A stretch of 14,695 nucleotides of DNA from an uncultured Collinsella sp. (GCA_900552185.1 URYT01000034.1:1-14695), one strand, 5' to 3'. Positions 6,527 through 13,973 are shown, numbered from the stretch's first letter. Notes: generated by a model not told the origin, from the letters alone. Made by a program: numbers and translations.

Positions 6527-7428
6527 TAAAACCCGTGGCGCTCCAGGAAGCGGAAGGCTAGGCGGATCCAGGGACGGACAGCCACCTGCTTGTCCTCGTT
6601 GTCGACCGCGGTGTTGGCGTTGCCGAGCGAAAGGCCGTGACCACCCTGGTCGAAGACGTGCATCTCGCATGCAACGCCCTCCTCGGCCATGCGCTGCGCA
6701 AACGGGTAGACCTGCGCGATCGGCGCCGTCTTGTCGTCGGACACGCCCCACACAAAAGTCGGTGGCATCTGACGCGAAACATGCGTGGTGGGGCAGATGT
6801 CGGCCAGATGCTCGTCAGTTGCCTCGCCGCCCGTCACCATCGACAGGTAGTCGTTGAGCAAATCGCGCCCCGTCTTGCCGCCCGTCTTGGGCACGCGCAA
6901 GTCAATGCGCGGATCGCGCGTCTGCATGTCGCGCACATAGGCAAAGTCGAGCAATGGATAGCCCAGCACCACGGCATCGGGACGAATGTCGTCCGCGCGC
7001 GCCCCGGCAAGTGCCGCGAAGGGACCGGTCTTCCACTGCGTTGCCAGCGAGGCACAGATCATGCCGCCCGCCGAGAATCCCACGACGCACACACGCTTAG
7101 GATCGACATGCCACTCGTCGGCGTTGGCGCGCACCGTGGCGACCATCTTGGCAAGATCTGCCTGGGGGTGCGGAAAGCTCACGTCACCCGTAGAACTCGT
7201 GACATAGTTGAGCACAAAGGTCTGGTAACCGTGATCCAAAAACGCAAACGCCACCGGGTCCTGCTCGTGCGGAGCGATATGCGTAAACCCGCCTCCGCCG
7301 CAGATGATCACCGCGGGGCGGCGGCCATTGGGCTTGTCGGGCAGCGGCTCGGCACCCAAATACGTAAACGTCGCCGGATAATCCTCGGTCGGCTCCTCGC
7401 CCCACAGCGCATGGTTCTCGACAATCAT
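6526..7428 (-). CDS. Alpha/beta hydrolase, acetyl-xylan-esterase-like carboxylesterase
   Basis: The 300-residue protein has the alpha/beta-hydrolase fold of the BD-FAE/Axe1-like esterases that deacetylate sugars or hydrolyse small esters. An oxyanion-type CGGGGFTHIAPHE lies at 43-55. The nucleophile elbow is GFSAGG with Ser119. WGVSDDKTAP supplies the acid (Asp231 or Asp232), and GGHG supplies His264. No signal peptide is visible, so it should be cytoplasmic. The ATG at 7428 follows GGGAG with about 5-nt spacing. The frame continues upstream to 7635, but that part crosses the promoter region of the divergent EIIA gene and adds no family sequence. It is transcribed alone, divergently from the PTS gene. 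The natural substrate is unknown; a carbohydrate role is suggested only by similarity. Confidence 0.85.
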   Translation of the reverse strand: MIVENHALWGEEPTEDYPATFTYLGAEPLPDKPNGRRPAVIICGGGGFTHIAPHEQDPVAFAFLDHGYQTFVLNYVTSSTGDVSFPHPQADLAKMVATVRANADEWHVDPKRVCVVGFSAGGMICASLATQWKTGPFAALAGARADDIRPDAVVLGYPLLDFAYVRDMQTRDPRIDLRVPKTGGKTGRDLLNDYLSMVTGGEATDEHLADICPTTHVSRQMPPTFVWGVSDDKTAPIAQVYPFAQRMAEEGVACEMHVFDQGGHGLSLGNANTAVDNEDKQVAVRPWIRLAFRFLERHGF

Positions 7429-7554
7429 ATGTGCTCCCTTCGCGCAAATTATGCGCCCTTGTTTTTCGCCTTCAAGCGTACCCCACTTGAACCCGTGGCG
7501 CAGAAACACTCCGGCAATAAGTTTCCCTTCAACTGATATATCACATAATCCCAG

Positions 7555-7583
7555 TTCAGAGGTATCGTTGAGCAGCGTAGAAT
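7555..7583 (+). promoter_or_regulatory. Candidate promoter of the PTS EIIA gene
   Basis: TTCAGA (7555-7560; 4 of 6) and TAGAAT (7578-7583; 5 of 6) are separated by exactly 17 nt, about 90 nt upstream of the ATG. This leaves a leader of roughly 80 nt. The 243-nt divergent gap with the esterase holds no gene. Confidence 0.5.
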
Positions 7584-7671
7584 AGGGGCGTTGACCAAGC
7601 CGCGAAACACATGTGAAGCGTTTCCGGCAAACCAAACGCGCGATATGCGCCTATTTAAGTTGGAGGCAACT

Positions 7672-8235
7672 ATGGGTCTGCTCGATTCGCTTAAGTCCAC
7701 CTTCACCTCGACCGGCGAGGCGTCCGTTCCGCCCGCAGCAAGCTTCGCTACCCGCGAAGGCGTCATCTATGCCCCCGTCAACGGCGTGCTCGTCAACCTG
7801 AACGAGGTTCCCGACGAGACGATCGCCTCGGGCATGCTTGGCCAGGGCTATGGCATCGAGCCCATTACCGGCACCATCTATGCGCCCGCCAACGGCCGCA
7901 TCGGTGCCACCACTGTCACCAACCACTCCATCGGCATGATCACCGAGGACGGCCTGCGCGTGTTCATCCATGTTGGCCTGGGCACCGTGGAAATGAACGG
8001 CAAGGGTTTTGCCCGCTTTGTCGAGATGGGTGATGTGGTCAAGGCAGGCCAGCCGCTCATCAGCTTCGACCGCGAGGCCATTAAGGCCGCTGGTCACGAG
8101 GACATCGTGACCGTCATCGTCTCCGAGCTCGATCGTCTTAAGAGCATCGACCATGTCGGCGAGTCTGGAACGCTTATCGGCGGCAACCCGCTCGTCAAGC
8201 TTGGCGACCCGCTGCTGGTTGCCAAGACCAAGTAG
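7672..8235 (+). CDS. PTS glucose-type EIIA component
   Basis: The 187-residue single-domain protein is a glucose-family (Crr-like) enzyme IIA, which passes phosphate from HPr to an EIIB during sugar uptake. Family landmarks are APVNGVLVNLNEVPDETIASGMLGQGYGIEP (34-64), then NHSIGMIT with supporting His85, and FIHVGLGTVEMNGKGF with the phosphorylated His100. The C-terminal GDPLLVAKTK closes the family-typical length. It starts at ATG 7672, with GGAGG 6 nt upstream. No EIIB or EIIC lies beside it, so this is a stand-alone EIIA that may serve several permeases elsewhere in the genome and may also carry regulatory roles known for this family. A strong terminator follows, so the gene is monocistronic. 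Confidence 0.93.
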   Translation: MGLLDSLKSTFTSTGEASVPPAASFATREGVIYAPVNGVLVNLNEVPDETIASGMLGQGYGIEPITGTIYAPANGRIGATTVTNHSIGMITEDGLRVFIHVGLGTVEMNGKGFARFVEMGDVVKAGQPLISFDREAIKAAGHEDIVTVIVSELDRLKSIDHVGESGTLIGGNPLVKLGDPLLVAKTK

Positions 8236-8272
8236 CCAGGCCCCACGCCACACAGCCAAAAGGCACCTCGTC

Positions 8273-8308
8273 AAGCGCCCGCGACCATTTGGCCGCGGGC
8301 GCTTTTCG
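8273..8308 (+). terminator. Rho-independent terminator after the EIIA gene
   Basis: AAGCGCCCGCG (8273-8283) and CGCGGGCGCTT (8294-8304) form a perfect 11-bp stem around a 10-nt loop, followed by TTTTCGTTT. It is 38 nt past the EIIA stop. Confidence 0.9.
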
Positions 8309-8364
8309 TTTGAAAAACCATCCCGCCAATGCTTTATCTGTATAGCTCAAATGAGCCGAGCTGC

Positions 8365-8370
8365 TAGAAT
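8365..8370 (+). promoter_or_regulatory. Possible -10 element of the asnS promoter
   Basis: TAGAAT matches the -10 consensus at 5 of 6 positions and lies 47 nt before the GTG start of asnS, after the EIIA terminator. No convincing -35 sits 16-18 nt upstream, so this is tentative. Confidence 0.3.
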
Positions 8371-8416
8371 ATCGAACTGTATGGATAACTATCATTCAAC
8401 CGTTATGGGAGGATAC

Positions 8417-9820
8417 GTGAACCGCACCAAAATCGCGCAGCTCTATGCCGATGCCGAGTCGCTCGGCGGCCAAACCGTCACCGTCGCCGGCTGGGTCAAG
8501 TCCGTCCGCGACATGAAGAACTTTGGCTTTGTTACGCTCAACGACGGCAGCTGCTTCCGCGACCTGCAGGTCGTCATGAACCGCGAGGCACTCGACAACT
8601 ACGACGAGATCGCCCATCAAAACGTCTCGGCCGCACTCATTTGCACCGGCACCGTCAAGCTGACCCCCGATGCGCCCCAGCCTTTCGAGCTTTCTGCCAC
8701 CTCCATCGAGGTCGAGGGCGTCAGCGCCCCGGATTACCCACTGCAGAAGAAGCGCGCAACCGTCGAGTTCCTGCGCACCCAGCAGCACCTGCGTCCGCGC
8801 ACCAACCTGTTCCGCGCCGTGTTCCGCATCCGCTCTGTCGCGGCTGCCGCCATCCACCGCTTCTTCCAGGAGCAGGGCTTTGTCTACGTCAACACCCCCA
8901 TCATCACCACGAGTGACTGCGAGGGCGCCGGCGAGATGTTCCGCGTGACCACGCTCGACCCCAAAAATCCGCCCCTCACCGAGTCCGGCGAGGTCGACTG
9001 GAGCCAGGACTTCTTTGGCAAGCATGCAAGCCTCACCGTGTCCGGCCAGCTCAATGCCGAGAACTTTGCCATGGCCTTTGGCGACGTGTACACCTTTGGC
9101 CCCACCTTCCGTGCCGAGAACTCCAACACCACGCGCCACGCCGCCGAGTTTTGGATGATCGAGCCCGAGATGGCCTTTGCCGACCTTAACGACTACATGG
9201 ATAACGCCGAGGCTATGCTCAAGTACGTCCTTAAGGACGTTATGGCCACCTGCCCCGACGAGCTCAATATGCTCAACAAGTTTGTGGACAAGGGTCTGCT
9301 CGAGCGCCTGGACCATGTCGCCAACTCCGACTTTGCCCGCGTTACCTACACCGAGGCCGTCGAGATCCTGGAGCAGGCAGTCGCTGCTGGCCACCAGTTT
9401 GATTACCCCGTCAGCTGGGGCATCGACCTGCAGACCGAGCACGAGCGCTTCCTGACCGAGGAGCACTTTAAGCGACCGACTTTTGTGACCGACTACCCGG
9501 CCGAGATCAAGGCGTTCTACATGCGCATGAACGAGGACGGCAAGACCGTCGCCGCCGCCGACTGTCTGGTTCCCGGTATCGGCGAGATTATCGGCGGCTC
9601 CCAGCGCGAGGAGCGCCTGGATCTGCTCGAGGCCCGCATCAAGGACCTGGGCATGAATCCCGAGCAGTACAAGTACTACCTTGACCTGCGCCGCTACGGT
9701 TCCTGCAAGCACGCCGGCTACGGTCTGGGCTTCGAGCGCTTGGTCATGTATCTGACCGGCGTGGGCAACATCCGCGACGTCCTGCCGCACCCGCGCACCG
9801 TGGGCAACGCCGACTTCTAA
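8417..9820 (+). CDS. asnS: Asparagine--tRNA ligase (AsnRS)
   Basis: The 467-residue protein charges tRNA-Asn with asparagine in the cytoplasm. It is a class IIb synthetase: an OB-fold anticodon-binding domain (about 20-110, with VAGWVKSVRDMKNFGFVTLNDGS) precedes the catalytic core. Motif 2 is FRAENSNTTRHAAEFWMIEPEMAF beginning at Phe231; motif 3 is GYGLGFERLVMYLTGVGNIRDVLPHPRT with Gly438-Phe439-Glu440-Arg441. The length equals that of bacterial AsnRS. The insert after the AsnRS-specific CEGAGEMFRVTTLD is typical of AsnRS rather than AspRS. The start is GTG at 8417, with GGGAGG 5 nt upstream. An in-frame ATG at 8405 overlaps that site and has no ribosome binding site of its own. Strong terminators lie before and after, so it is monocistronic. 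Confidence 0.97.
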   Translation: MNRTKIAQLYADAESLGGQTVTVAGWVKSVRDMKNFGFVTLNDGSCFRDLQVVMNREALDNYDEIAHQNVSAALICTGTVKLTPDAPQPFELSATSIEVEGVSAPDYPLQKKRATVEFLRTQQHLRPRTNLFRAVFRIRSVAAAAIHRFFQEQGFVYVNTPIITTSDCEGAGEMFRVTTLDPKNPPLTESGEVDWSQDFFGKHASLTVSGQLNAENFAMAFGDVYTFGPTFRAENSNTTRHAAEFWMIEPEMAFADLNDYMDNAEAMLKYVLKDVMATCPDELNMLNKFVDKGLLERLDHVANSDFARVTYTEAVEILEQAVAAGHQFDYPVSWGIDLQTEHERFLTEEHFKRPTFVTDYPAEIKAFYMRMNEDGKTVAAADCLVPGIGEIIGGSQREERLDLLEARIKDLGMNPEQYKYYLDLRRYGSCKHAGYGLGFERLVMYLTGVGNIRDVLPHPRTVGNADF

Positions 9821-9866
9821 TCGTCGGACGCTAGCTCGCGTCGCCACACGCCAACGCTCATCGCAC

Positions 9867-9902
9867 AAGCGCCTCTCGACATCGGTCGAGAGGCGCTTTT
9901 TT
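9867..9902 (+). terminator. Rho-independent terminator after asnS
   Basis: AAGCGCCTCTCGAC (9867-9880) and its perfect complement GTCGAGAGGCGCTT (9885-9898) form a 14-bp stem with an ATCG loop and a T6 tail (9897-9902), 47 nt past the asnS stop. Confidence 0.95.
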
Positions 9903-9961
9903 CAACAGCATCCGTCAAGCTTTTGGCAAGTTTTTGGTCAGTTGAGCAGGGCTGTTGAAAA
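9899..9961. repeat. Inverted repeat flanking tandem AAG-T-rich units
   Basis: TTTTCAACAGC (9899-9909) and GCTGTTGAAAA (9951-9961) are perfect 11-nt inverted repeats 41 nt apart. Between them are two near copies, AAGCTTTTGGC (9918-9928) and AAGTTTTTGGT (9929-9939). The left arm starts within the asnS terminator T-tract. The stretch is non-coding and precedes the leader of the downstream regulator. Its role is unknown; promoter or operator function for the regulator gene is possible. Confidence 0.5.
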
Positions 9962-10021
9962 CTCGACCCGCCGTTTGCCGACGACTACCGACCGCCCAGA
10001 GCGCCCTGCACCCCTGGGAAA

Positions 10022-10075
10022 GCCCCACGTCCTAGGCTCCATACCGTCGCCACCCAAAACGGAAAGGACGTGGGC
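10022..10075 (+). promoter_or_regulatory. Leader hairpin that would sequester the regulator's ribosome binding site
   Basis: CCCACGTCCT (10024-10033) is a perfect complement of AGGACGTGGG (10065-10074), extended by one G-C pair with a bulged C. The 3' arm contains the AGGA ribosome binding site and the first candidate start codon (GTG 10070) of the following gene. Folding would hide them. The loop is 31 nt. The pairing is seen directly; a regulatory role is inference. Confidence 0.45.
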
Positions 10076-10078
10076 ACC

Positions 10079-10864
10079 ATGACCGAAGCCGCTGTTGAAA
10101 CCTACGACACCACGACTAGAGGCGCCGCCTCGATGGCAGCCTATCGCGCCGTTCGCATCCTGCAACTATTAAGCGAAAACACCGGCGAGGACAAGGCCAT
10201 GCTTTCCGATGAGTTGATCCGGCGCCTCGCCCATCCCGACGACCCCGCCCGCATGCCCATCTCGGCGGCGCGGCGCAGCATCTACACCGCCATCTCCGCG
10301 CTTCGCCATGCCGGATACGAAATTGAGTACAAACGCGGCGTGGGCTACAAACTTCTTACCCGCCCGCTCACCGATGAAGAGATCATCCGGCTCCACGGTA
10401 TGGTCATGCGCAACCGCTCCACGCCTATCGCTATCCGCAAGAGCATGGCGCAGCACTTAGTTGCCATGGCGAGCGCCGACGTTCGCGGCTACCTCGATAC
10501 ACCCGAACCCGCTCCAAGCGCAGGCAGCAAGGTTACCAAGGCAACACGCACGCCCATCAAGCGCATCGCCACGTGCGAGCTCGTCGAGCAGGCCATCGAC
10601 CACGGAACCACGGTGAGTTTTGATATTTCGAGCGTCACGACACATGGCGAAACCGAAGCAGCACGGATGACACTCCGTCCCTTTGCCATCAGGCAGCGCG
10701 ATGGCATCTCGTATTTGCTGGGAACGGTCTATGACGCCCGAGGCGCCGATGACACGTTGCGTACCGTAGAGATTGGCCGAATGAGAAACGTCACCACACG
10801 TCTCCTCGACGGCAAGAAGCTCTTCGCCGCCCTAGACGAGGACGACGCCTCCTCCGCCGCATAA
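10079..10864 (+). CDS. HTH transcriptional regulator with WYL-like C-terminal domain
   Basis: The 261-residue protein looks like a YafY/DeoR-type regulator. Residues of about 20-95 fit a winged helix-turn-helix (AYRAVRILQLLSEN, then ISAARRSIYTAISALRHAGYEIEYKRGVGYKLL). A helical linker (LTDEEIIRLHGMVMRN) follows. The C-terminal part (about 150-245) contains VSFDISSV, MTLRPFAIRQRDGISYLLGTVYDARG and TVEIGRMRNV, which follow the WYL-domain pattern with SYL in place of WYL. WYL domains sense ligands or nucleic acids in other regulators; the ligand and targets here are unknown. ATG 10079 is chosen with AAAGGA 10 nt upstream; GTG at 10070 is an alternative adding MGT. The gene stands alone between the asnS terminator and the ABC importer. 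The importer could be a target because it is next, but no shared operator is evident. Confidence 0.7.
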   Translation: MTEAAVETYDTTTRGAASMAAYRAVRILQLLSENTGEDKAMLSDELIRRLAHPDDPARMPISAARRSIYTAISALRHAGYEIEYKRGVGYKLLTRPLTDEEIIRLHGMVMRNRSTPIAIRKSMAQHLVAMASADVRGYLDTPEPAPSAGSKVTKATRTPIKRIATCELVEQAIDHGTTVSFDISSVTTHGETEAARMTLRPFAIRQRDGISYLLGTVYDARGADDTLRTVEIGRMRNVTTRLLDGKKLFAALDEDDASSAA

Positions 10865-10933
10865 GACCCTCCGCCGCCCATTCGACTACCCGTACCGCCC
10901 ATCCGATTCTGTATTAAAAAACCCGCCAGGCTG

Positions 10934-10961
10934 TTGTAAAAATGGACATCAGCGCTACTAT
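10934..10961 (+). promoter_or_regulatory. Candidate promoter of the ABC importer operon
   Basis: TTGTAA (10934-10939; 4 of 6) and TACTAT (10956-10961; 4 of 6) are spaced 16 nt apart, 64 nt before the binding-protein ATG. They are the best pair in the 160-nt gap. Confidence 0.4.
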
Positions 10962-10966
10962 AGTTC

Positions 10967-10992
10967 CACTTGCACTTTGTCCCAGTGCAGTG
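10967..10992 (+). promoter_or_regulatory. Dyad just downstream of the importer promoter
   Basis: CACTTGCACT (10967-10976) pairs with AGTGCAGTG (10984-10992) around TTGTCCC, with one bulged T. It would begin at about the transcription start predicted from 10956-10961. It could be a repressor operator or a 5'-end hairpin. It does not contain T-box or riboswitch hallmarks that I recognise. Confidence 0.35.
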
Positions 10993-11024
10993 TTTCCAGC
11001 CATTTTTATACTGGGGGTAATGAT

Positions 11025-12005
11025 ATGAAGGACATCACCATCAGCCGCAGGAGCCTTCTGGTCTCCGCCGGCCTGCTCGCGCTCGCCCCGCTCGCCGGAT
11101 GCGGCGGCAACTCTGGTTCCGGCTCCGCTGCCGCCGGTTCCGACTACACCATCGGCGTTCTGCAGCTCACCGAGCACTCCGCGCTCGATGCCGCCAACGC
11201 CGGCTTCGTCAAGGCCATCAAGAAGAGCGGCCTTAAGGTCAAGATCGACCAGAAGAACGCCCAGAACGACCAGTCCACGTGTAAGTCCATTGCCGACAAG
11301 TTTGTGGGCGACAACGTCAACCTGATTTATGCCATCGCCACGCCCGCCGCGCAGGCTGCCGCCGGCGCCACGGCCGATATCCCCATCGTGGGCTGCGCCA
11401 TCACCGACTACGCCGCCTCCGGCCTGGTCCAGGACAACGACAAGCCCGGCACCAACGTCACGGGCGCTTCCGACCTCACCCCGGTCGCCGAGCAGCTCGA
11501 GATGATGCAGAAGGTCCTGCCCGACGTTAAAAAGGTCGGCCTGCTCTACTGCACCGCCGAGTCCAACTCCGACGTCCAGATCAAGGCCGCCAAGAAGGAG
11601 CTCGACAAGCTGGGCCTCGAGTACACTGACTTCACCGTCTCGAGCTCCAACGAGATTCAGTCCGTCGTCGAGTCTGCCGTGGGCAAGGTCGACGCGCTGT
11701 ACTCCCCCACCGACAACACCATCGCCGCGGGTGCCTCGCAGGTCGGCCAGATCTGCAAGGAAAACAAGCTTCCCTTCGTGACTGGCGAGGAGGGTATGTG
11801 CATGGCCGGCGGCCTGTTCACCCTCTCCATCAACTATGAGGACCTGGGCTACGCCGCGGGCGAGATGGCCGTTAAGATCCTGAAGGGCGAGGCCAAGCCC
11901 GAAGACATGCCGATCAAGCACCTCTCGAGCAAGGACCTGGTCGTCGTCAAGAACGACGAGATGGCCGAAGCCCTGGGCATCGACCTTTCCGCTCTGGACG
12001 CGTAA
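11025..12005 (+). CDS. ABC transporter substrate-binding lipoprotein, TrpX-like (ABC_sub_bind family)
   Basis: The 326-residue protein is the extracellular receptor of the importer encoded with the next two genes. The N-terminus carries a twin-arginine pattern (SRRSLLV, 7-13), a hydrophobic core and a lipobox, Leu23-Ala24-Gly25-Cys26, so it should be exported and lipid-anchored at Cys26. A Gly/Ser linker (26-39) precedes two periplasmic-binding-like lobes beginning YTIGVLQLTEHSALDAANAGF. ATPAAQAAAGATADIPIVGCAITDY and VSSSNEIQSVVESAVGKVDALYSPTDNTI are typical of the ABC_sub_bind family, which includes the streptococcal tryptophan receptor TrpX. Tryptophan or another aromatic compound is therefore a reasonable guess, not proven. 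ATG 11025 follows GGGGG with about 7 nt spacing. A 203-nt gap with a hairpin separates it from the permease. Confidence 0.85.
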   Translation: MKDITISRRSLLVSAGLLALAPLAGCGGNSGSGSAAAGSDYTIGVLQLTEHSALDAANAGFVKAIKKSGLKVKIDQKNAQNDQSTCKSIADKFVGDNVNLIYAIATPAAQAAAGATADIPIVGCAITDYAASGLVQDNDKPGTNVTGASDLTPVAEQLEMMQKVLPDVKKVGLLYCTAESNSDVQIKAAKKELDKLGLEYTDFTVSSSNEIQSVVESAVGKVDALYSPTDNTIAAGASQVGQICKENKLPFVTGEEGMCMAGGLFTLSINYEDLGYAAGEMAVKILKGEAKPEDMPIKHLSSKDLVVVKNDEMAEALGIDLSALDA

Positions 12006-12075
12006 TGCCATACGCGGCATGCGTCTAGAGCCCGTGCTCGCGCTTTAGCCGCGTTATTCAATATCTGAGCCACAG

Positions 12076-12115
12076 GGGCGGGCGCTGTAGACCGGCGTCC
12101 GCCCTGCTTGTTTCA
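12076..12115 (+). terminator. Hairpin between binding-protein and permease genes (attenuating terminator)
   Basis: GGGCGGGCGC (12076-12085) pairs with GCGTCCGCCC (12095-12104) with one G·U, followed by TGCTTGTTT. The tail is only moderately T-rich. Its position within an apparent operon suggests partial termination that would give more receptor than membrane components; read-through or a second start would be needed for the permease. The rest of the 203-nt gap (12006-12208) shows no gene. Confidence 0.5.
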
Positions 12116-12208
12116 GGTAAAACAAAACGTCTGTCCGCAGCTCTTTTATACATTGTTACCGCTATTATGGAAAATCACGTGTCCACCCTATTCTAGGAGG
12201 TATGAAGC

Positions 12209-13132
12209 ATGCTCATTGCATTGCAGGGCGCCGTTTCGCAGGGCGTCCTCTGGGGCATTATGGTGCTTGGCGTGTTTATCACGTTCCGCCTGCTCGACAT
12301 TCCCGATATGACCTGCGACGGCAGCTTTGCCCTCGGCGGCTGCGTCTGCGCTGTGCTCATCGTCAATAACAACGTCGACCCGCTGTTCGCCGTGCTGGCC
12401 GGTATGTGCGCCGGCGCCATCGCGGGCGCCGTCACGGGCATTTTGACCACCGTCTTTGAGATTCCTGCGATCCTCGCCGGAATCCTCACCCAGATCAGCC
12501 TGTGGTCCATCAACCTGCGCATCATGGGCAAGTCCAATACGCCCATTCTTGCCAAAGGCACCGTGTTCTCGGCCGTCAGCAATATGACCGGTCTGCCGCA
12601 GTCCACCGTTGCCATCATCTTGGGCATCCTGCTCGCCGTGGCTATCGTTGCCATCCTGTATTGGTTCTTTGGCACCGAGATCGGCTCGGCGCTGCGAGCC
12701 ACCGGCAACAACGAGTACATGATCCGCGCTCTGGGCGTCAACACCAACTCCACCAAGATGATCGCCCTCGTGCTCTCCAACGCCCTCATCGGCCTTTCGG
12801 GCGCGCTCATCTGCCAGAGCCAAAAGTATGCCGACATTGGTATGGGCACCGGTGCCATCGTTATCGGTCTTGCCGCCATTGTTATCGGCGAGGTGCTCGG
12901 CCGTCTGCTGCCCGGCGGCCTCACGCAGTTTAGCGTCCGTCTTGCCTCCGCCGTCTTTGGCTCCGTGGTGTACTTCCTTATCCGCGCCATCGTGCTGCAG
13001 TTGGGCATGGACGCCAACGACATGAAGCTGCTCTCCGCCGTAATTGTCGCTGTGGCCCTGTGCGTGCCCGTGGTTTGGGAGCGCTATAAGCTCCGCAGCT
13101 CCTACACGAAGGGGGATGAGGCAGATGCTTAA
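12209..13132 (+). CDS. ABC transporter permease, TrpY-like
   Basis: The 307-residue membrane protein has about eight hydrophobic segments and belongs to the BPD_transp_2 (LivH/RbsC-like) permeases paired with ABC_sub_bind receptors. The start of the protein, GVLWGIMVLGVFITFRLLDIPDMTCDGSFALGGCVCA, is characteristic of that set. The cytoplasmic coupling loop FGTEIGSALRATGNNEYMIRALGVNTNSTKMIAL contacts the ATPase. It should form a homodimeric channel in the membrane. ATG 12209 lies 8 nt after AGGAGG; a second ATG at 12202 (out of frame) is too close to the site. Its 3' end overlaps the ATPase start by 8 nt (ATGCTTAA), indicating translational coupling. Confidence 0.88.
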   Translation: MLIALQGAVSQGVLWGIMVLGVFITFRLLDIPDMTCDGSFALGGCVCAVLIVNNNVDPLFAVLAGMCAGAIAGAVTGILTTVFEIPAILAGILTQISLWSINLRIMGKSNTPILAKGTVFSAVSNMTGLPQSTVAIILGILLAVAIVAILYWFFGTEIGSALRATGNNEYMIRALGVNTNSTKMIALVLSNALIGLSGALICQSQKYADIGMGTGAIVIGLAAIVIGEVLGRLLPGGLTQFSVRLASAVFGSVVYFLIRAIVLQLGMDANDMKLLSAVIVAVALCVPVVWERYKLRSSYTKGDEADA

Positions 13133-13919
13133 GCTCTCGCACGTCAAGAAGACCTTTAACAAGGGCACCGTCACCGAGAAGCGCGCGCTCACCGGCGTCG
13201 ACCTCACCCTGAATGACGGCGACTTTGTAACCGTGATCGGCGGCAACGGCGCCGGCAAGTCCACGCTGCTCAACATGATCGCCGGCGTGTACCCGCTCGA
13301 TTCGGGCGTTATTGAGCTCGACGGCACCGACATCTCGCGCCTGAGCGAGTCGCAGCGCGCCAAGTACCTGGGCCGCGTGTTTCAGGACCCTATGCGCGGT
13401 ACCGCTGCCGACATGCAGATCGCCGAGAACCTGGCCCTCGCCAAGCGTCGCGGCCAGCGTCGCGGCCTTTCGTGGGGCGTCACCAAGGCCGAGAAAGATG
13501 AGTACGTCGAGCTGCTCAAGCGCCTGGACCTTGGTCTGGACACGCGTCTCAACGCCAAGGTCGGCCTGCTCTCGGGTGGCCAGCGCCAGGCACTCACCCT
13601 GCTGATGGCCACGCTCACCAGGCCGCGCCTGCTGCTGCTCGACGAGCACACCGCGGCCCTCGACCCCAAGACGGCCTCTAAGGTGCTTAACCTGACCGAG
13701 GAGATCGTCGACGAGAACCACCTGACCACGCTCATGGTCACGCACAACATGAACGACGCCATCCGTCTGGGCAACCGTCTGATCATGATGCACGAAGGCC
13801 ACGTGATCTACGACGTGGCGGGCGATGAGAAGAAGTCGCTCACCGTAGCCGACCTGCTGCAGAAGTTCGAGGAGGTCTCGGGAGGCGAGCTCGCCAACGA
13901 CCGCATGCTGCTGAGCTAA
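13125..13919 (+). CDS. ABC transporter ATP-binding protein, TrpZ-like
   Basis: The 264-residue cytoplasmic ATPase powers the importer. It has Walker A GGNGAGKS (39-46), a Q-loop at VFQDPMRGT, signature LSGGQ (149-153), Walker B LLLLDEH with Asp173-Glu174, and the switch His207 in VTHNM. The DEHTAALDPKT sequence after Walker B is the form I associate with ATPases that pair with TrpX-type receptors. It starts at ATG 13125 inside the last codons of the permease, with a GAGG/GGGGG purine stretch just upstream. The stop TAA at 13917 is itself part of a long hairpin, and a strong terminator follows 55 nt later. It is the third and last gene of the operon. Confidence 0.92.
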   Translation: MLKLSHVKKTFNKGTVTEKRALTGVDLTLNDGDFVTVIGGNGAGKSTLLNMIAGVYPLDSGVIELDGTDISRLSESQRAKYLGRVFQDPMRGTAADMQIAENLALAKRRGQRRGLSWGVTKAEKDEYVELLKRLDLGLDTRLNAKVGLLSGGQRQALTLLMATLTRPRLLLLDEHTAALDPKTASKVLNLTEEIVDENHLTTLMVTHNMNDAIRLGNRLIMMHEGHVIYDVAGDEKKSLTVADLLQKFEEVSGGELANDRMLLS

Positions 13920-13959
13920 AACCTGCCAAAAAGGGACAGGTTTATTTTGGTAGGTTTTA
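13917..13959 (+). repeat. 15-bp hairpin starting at the ATPase stop codon
   Basis: TAAAACCTGCCAAAA (13917-13931), whose first three bases are the stop codon, pairs with TTTTGGTAGGTTTTA (13945-13959) at all positions, counting one G·U. The loop is 13 nt and contains GGGACAG. No T-tract follows the outer arm, so it is more likely a repeat-derived or 3'-stabilising structure than the terminator itself. Confidence 0.6.
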
Positions 13960-13973
13960 TCTGTGCAAACGTC

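Noticed and set aside
7615..7624. GAAGCGTTTC, a LacI/cre-like palindrome in the EIIA leader
   Set aside because: Only a 10-nt imperfect dyad; it does not fit the cre consensus register and would occur by chance often enough.
8153..8416. Upstream extension of the asnS frame
   Set aside because: It overlaps the EIIA gene and its terminator; known AsnRS length and GGGAGG spacing fix the start at 8417.
8396..9868. 490-residue minus-strand open frame
   Set aside because: Antisense shadow of asnS with low-complexity Val/Gly/Leu-rich composition and no recognisable motif.
10914..12020. 368-residue minus-strand open frame
   Set aside because: Antisense shadow of the substrate-binding protein gene; low-complexity sequence.
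12006..12208. Possible tRNA, T-box or riboswitch between receptor and permease genes, or before the receptor gene
   Set aside because: No cloverleaf, no T-box sequence (AGGGTGGNACCGCG) and no recognisable riboswitch core was found in either gap.
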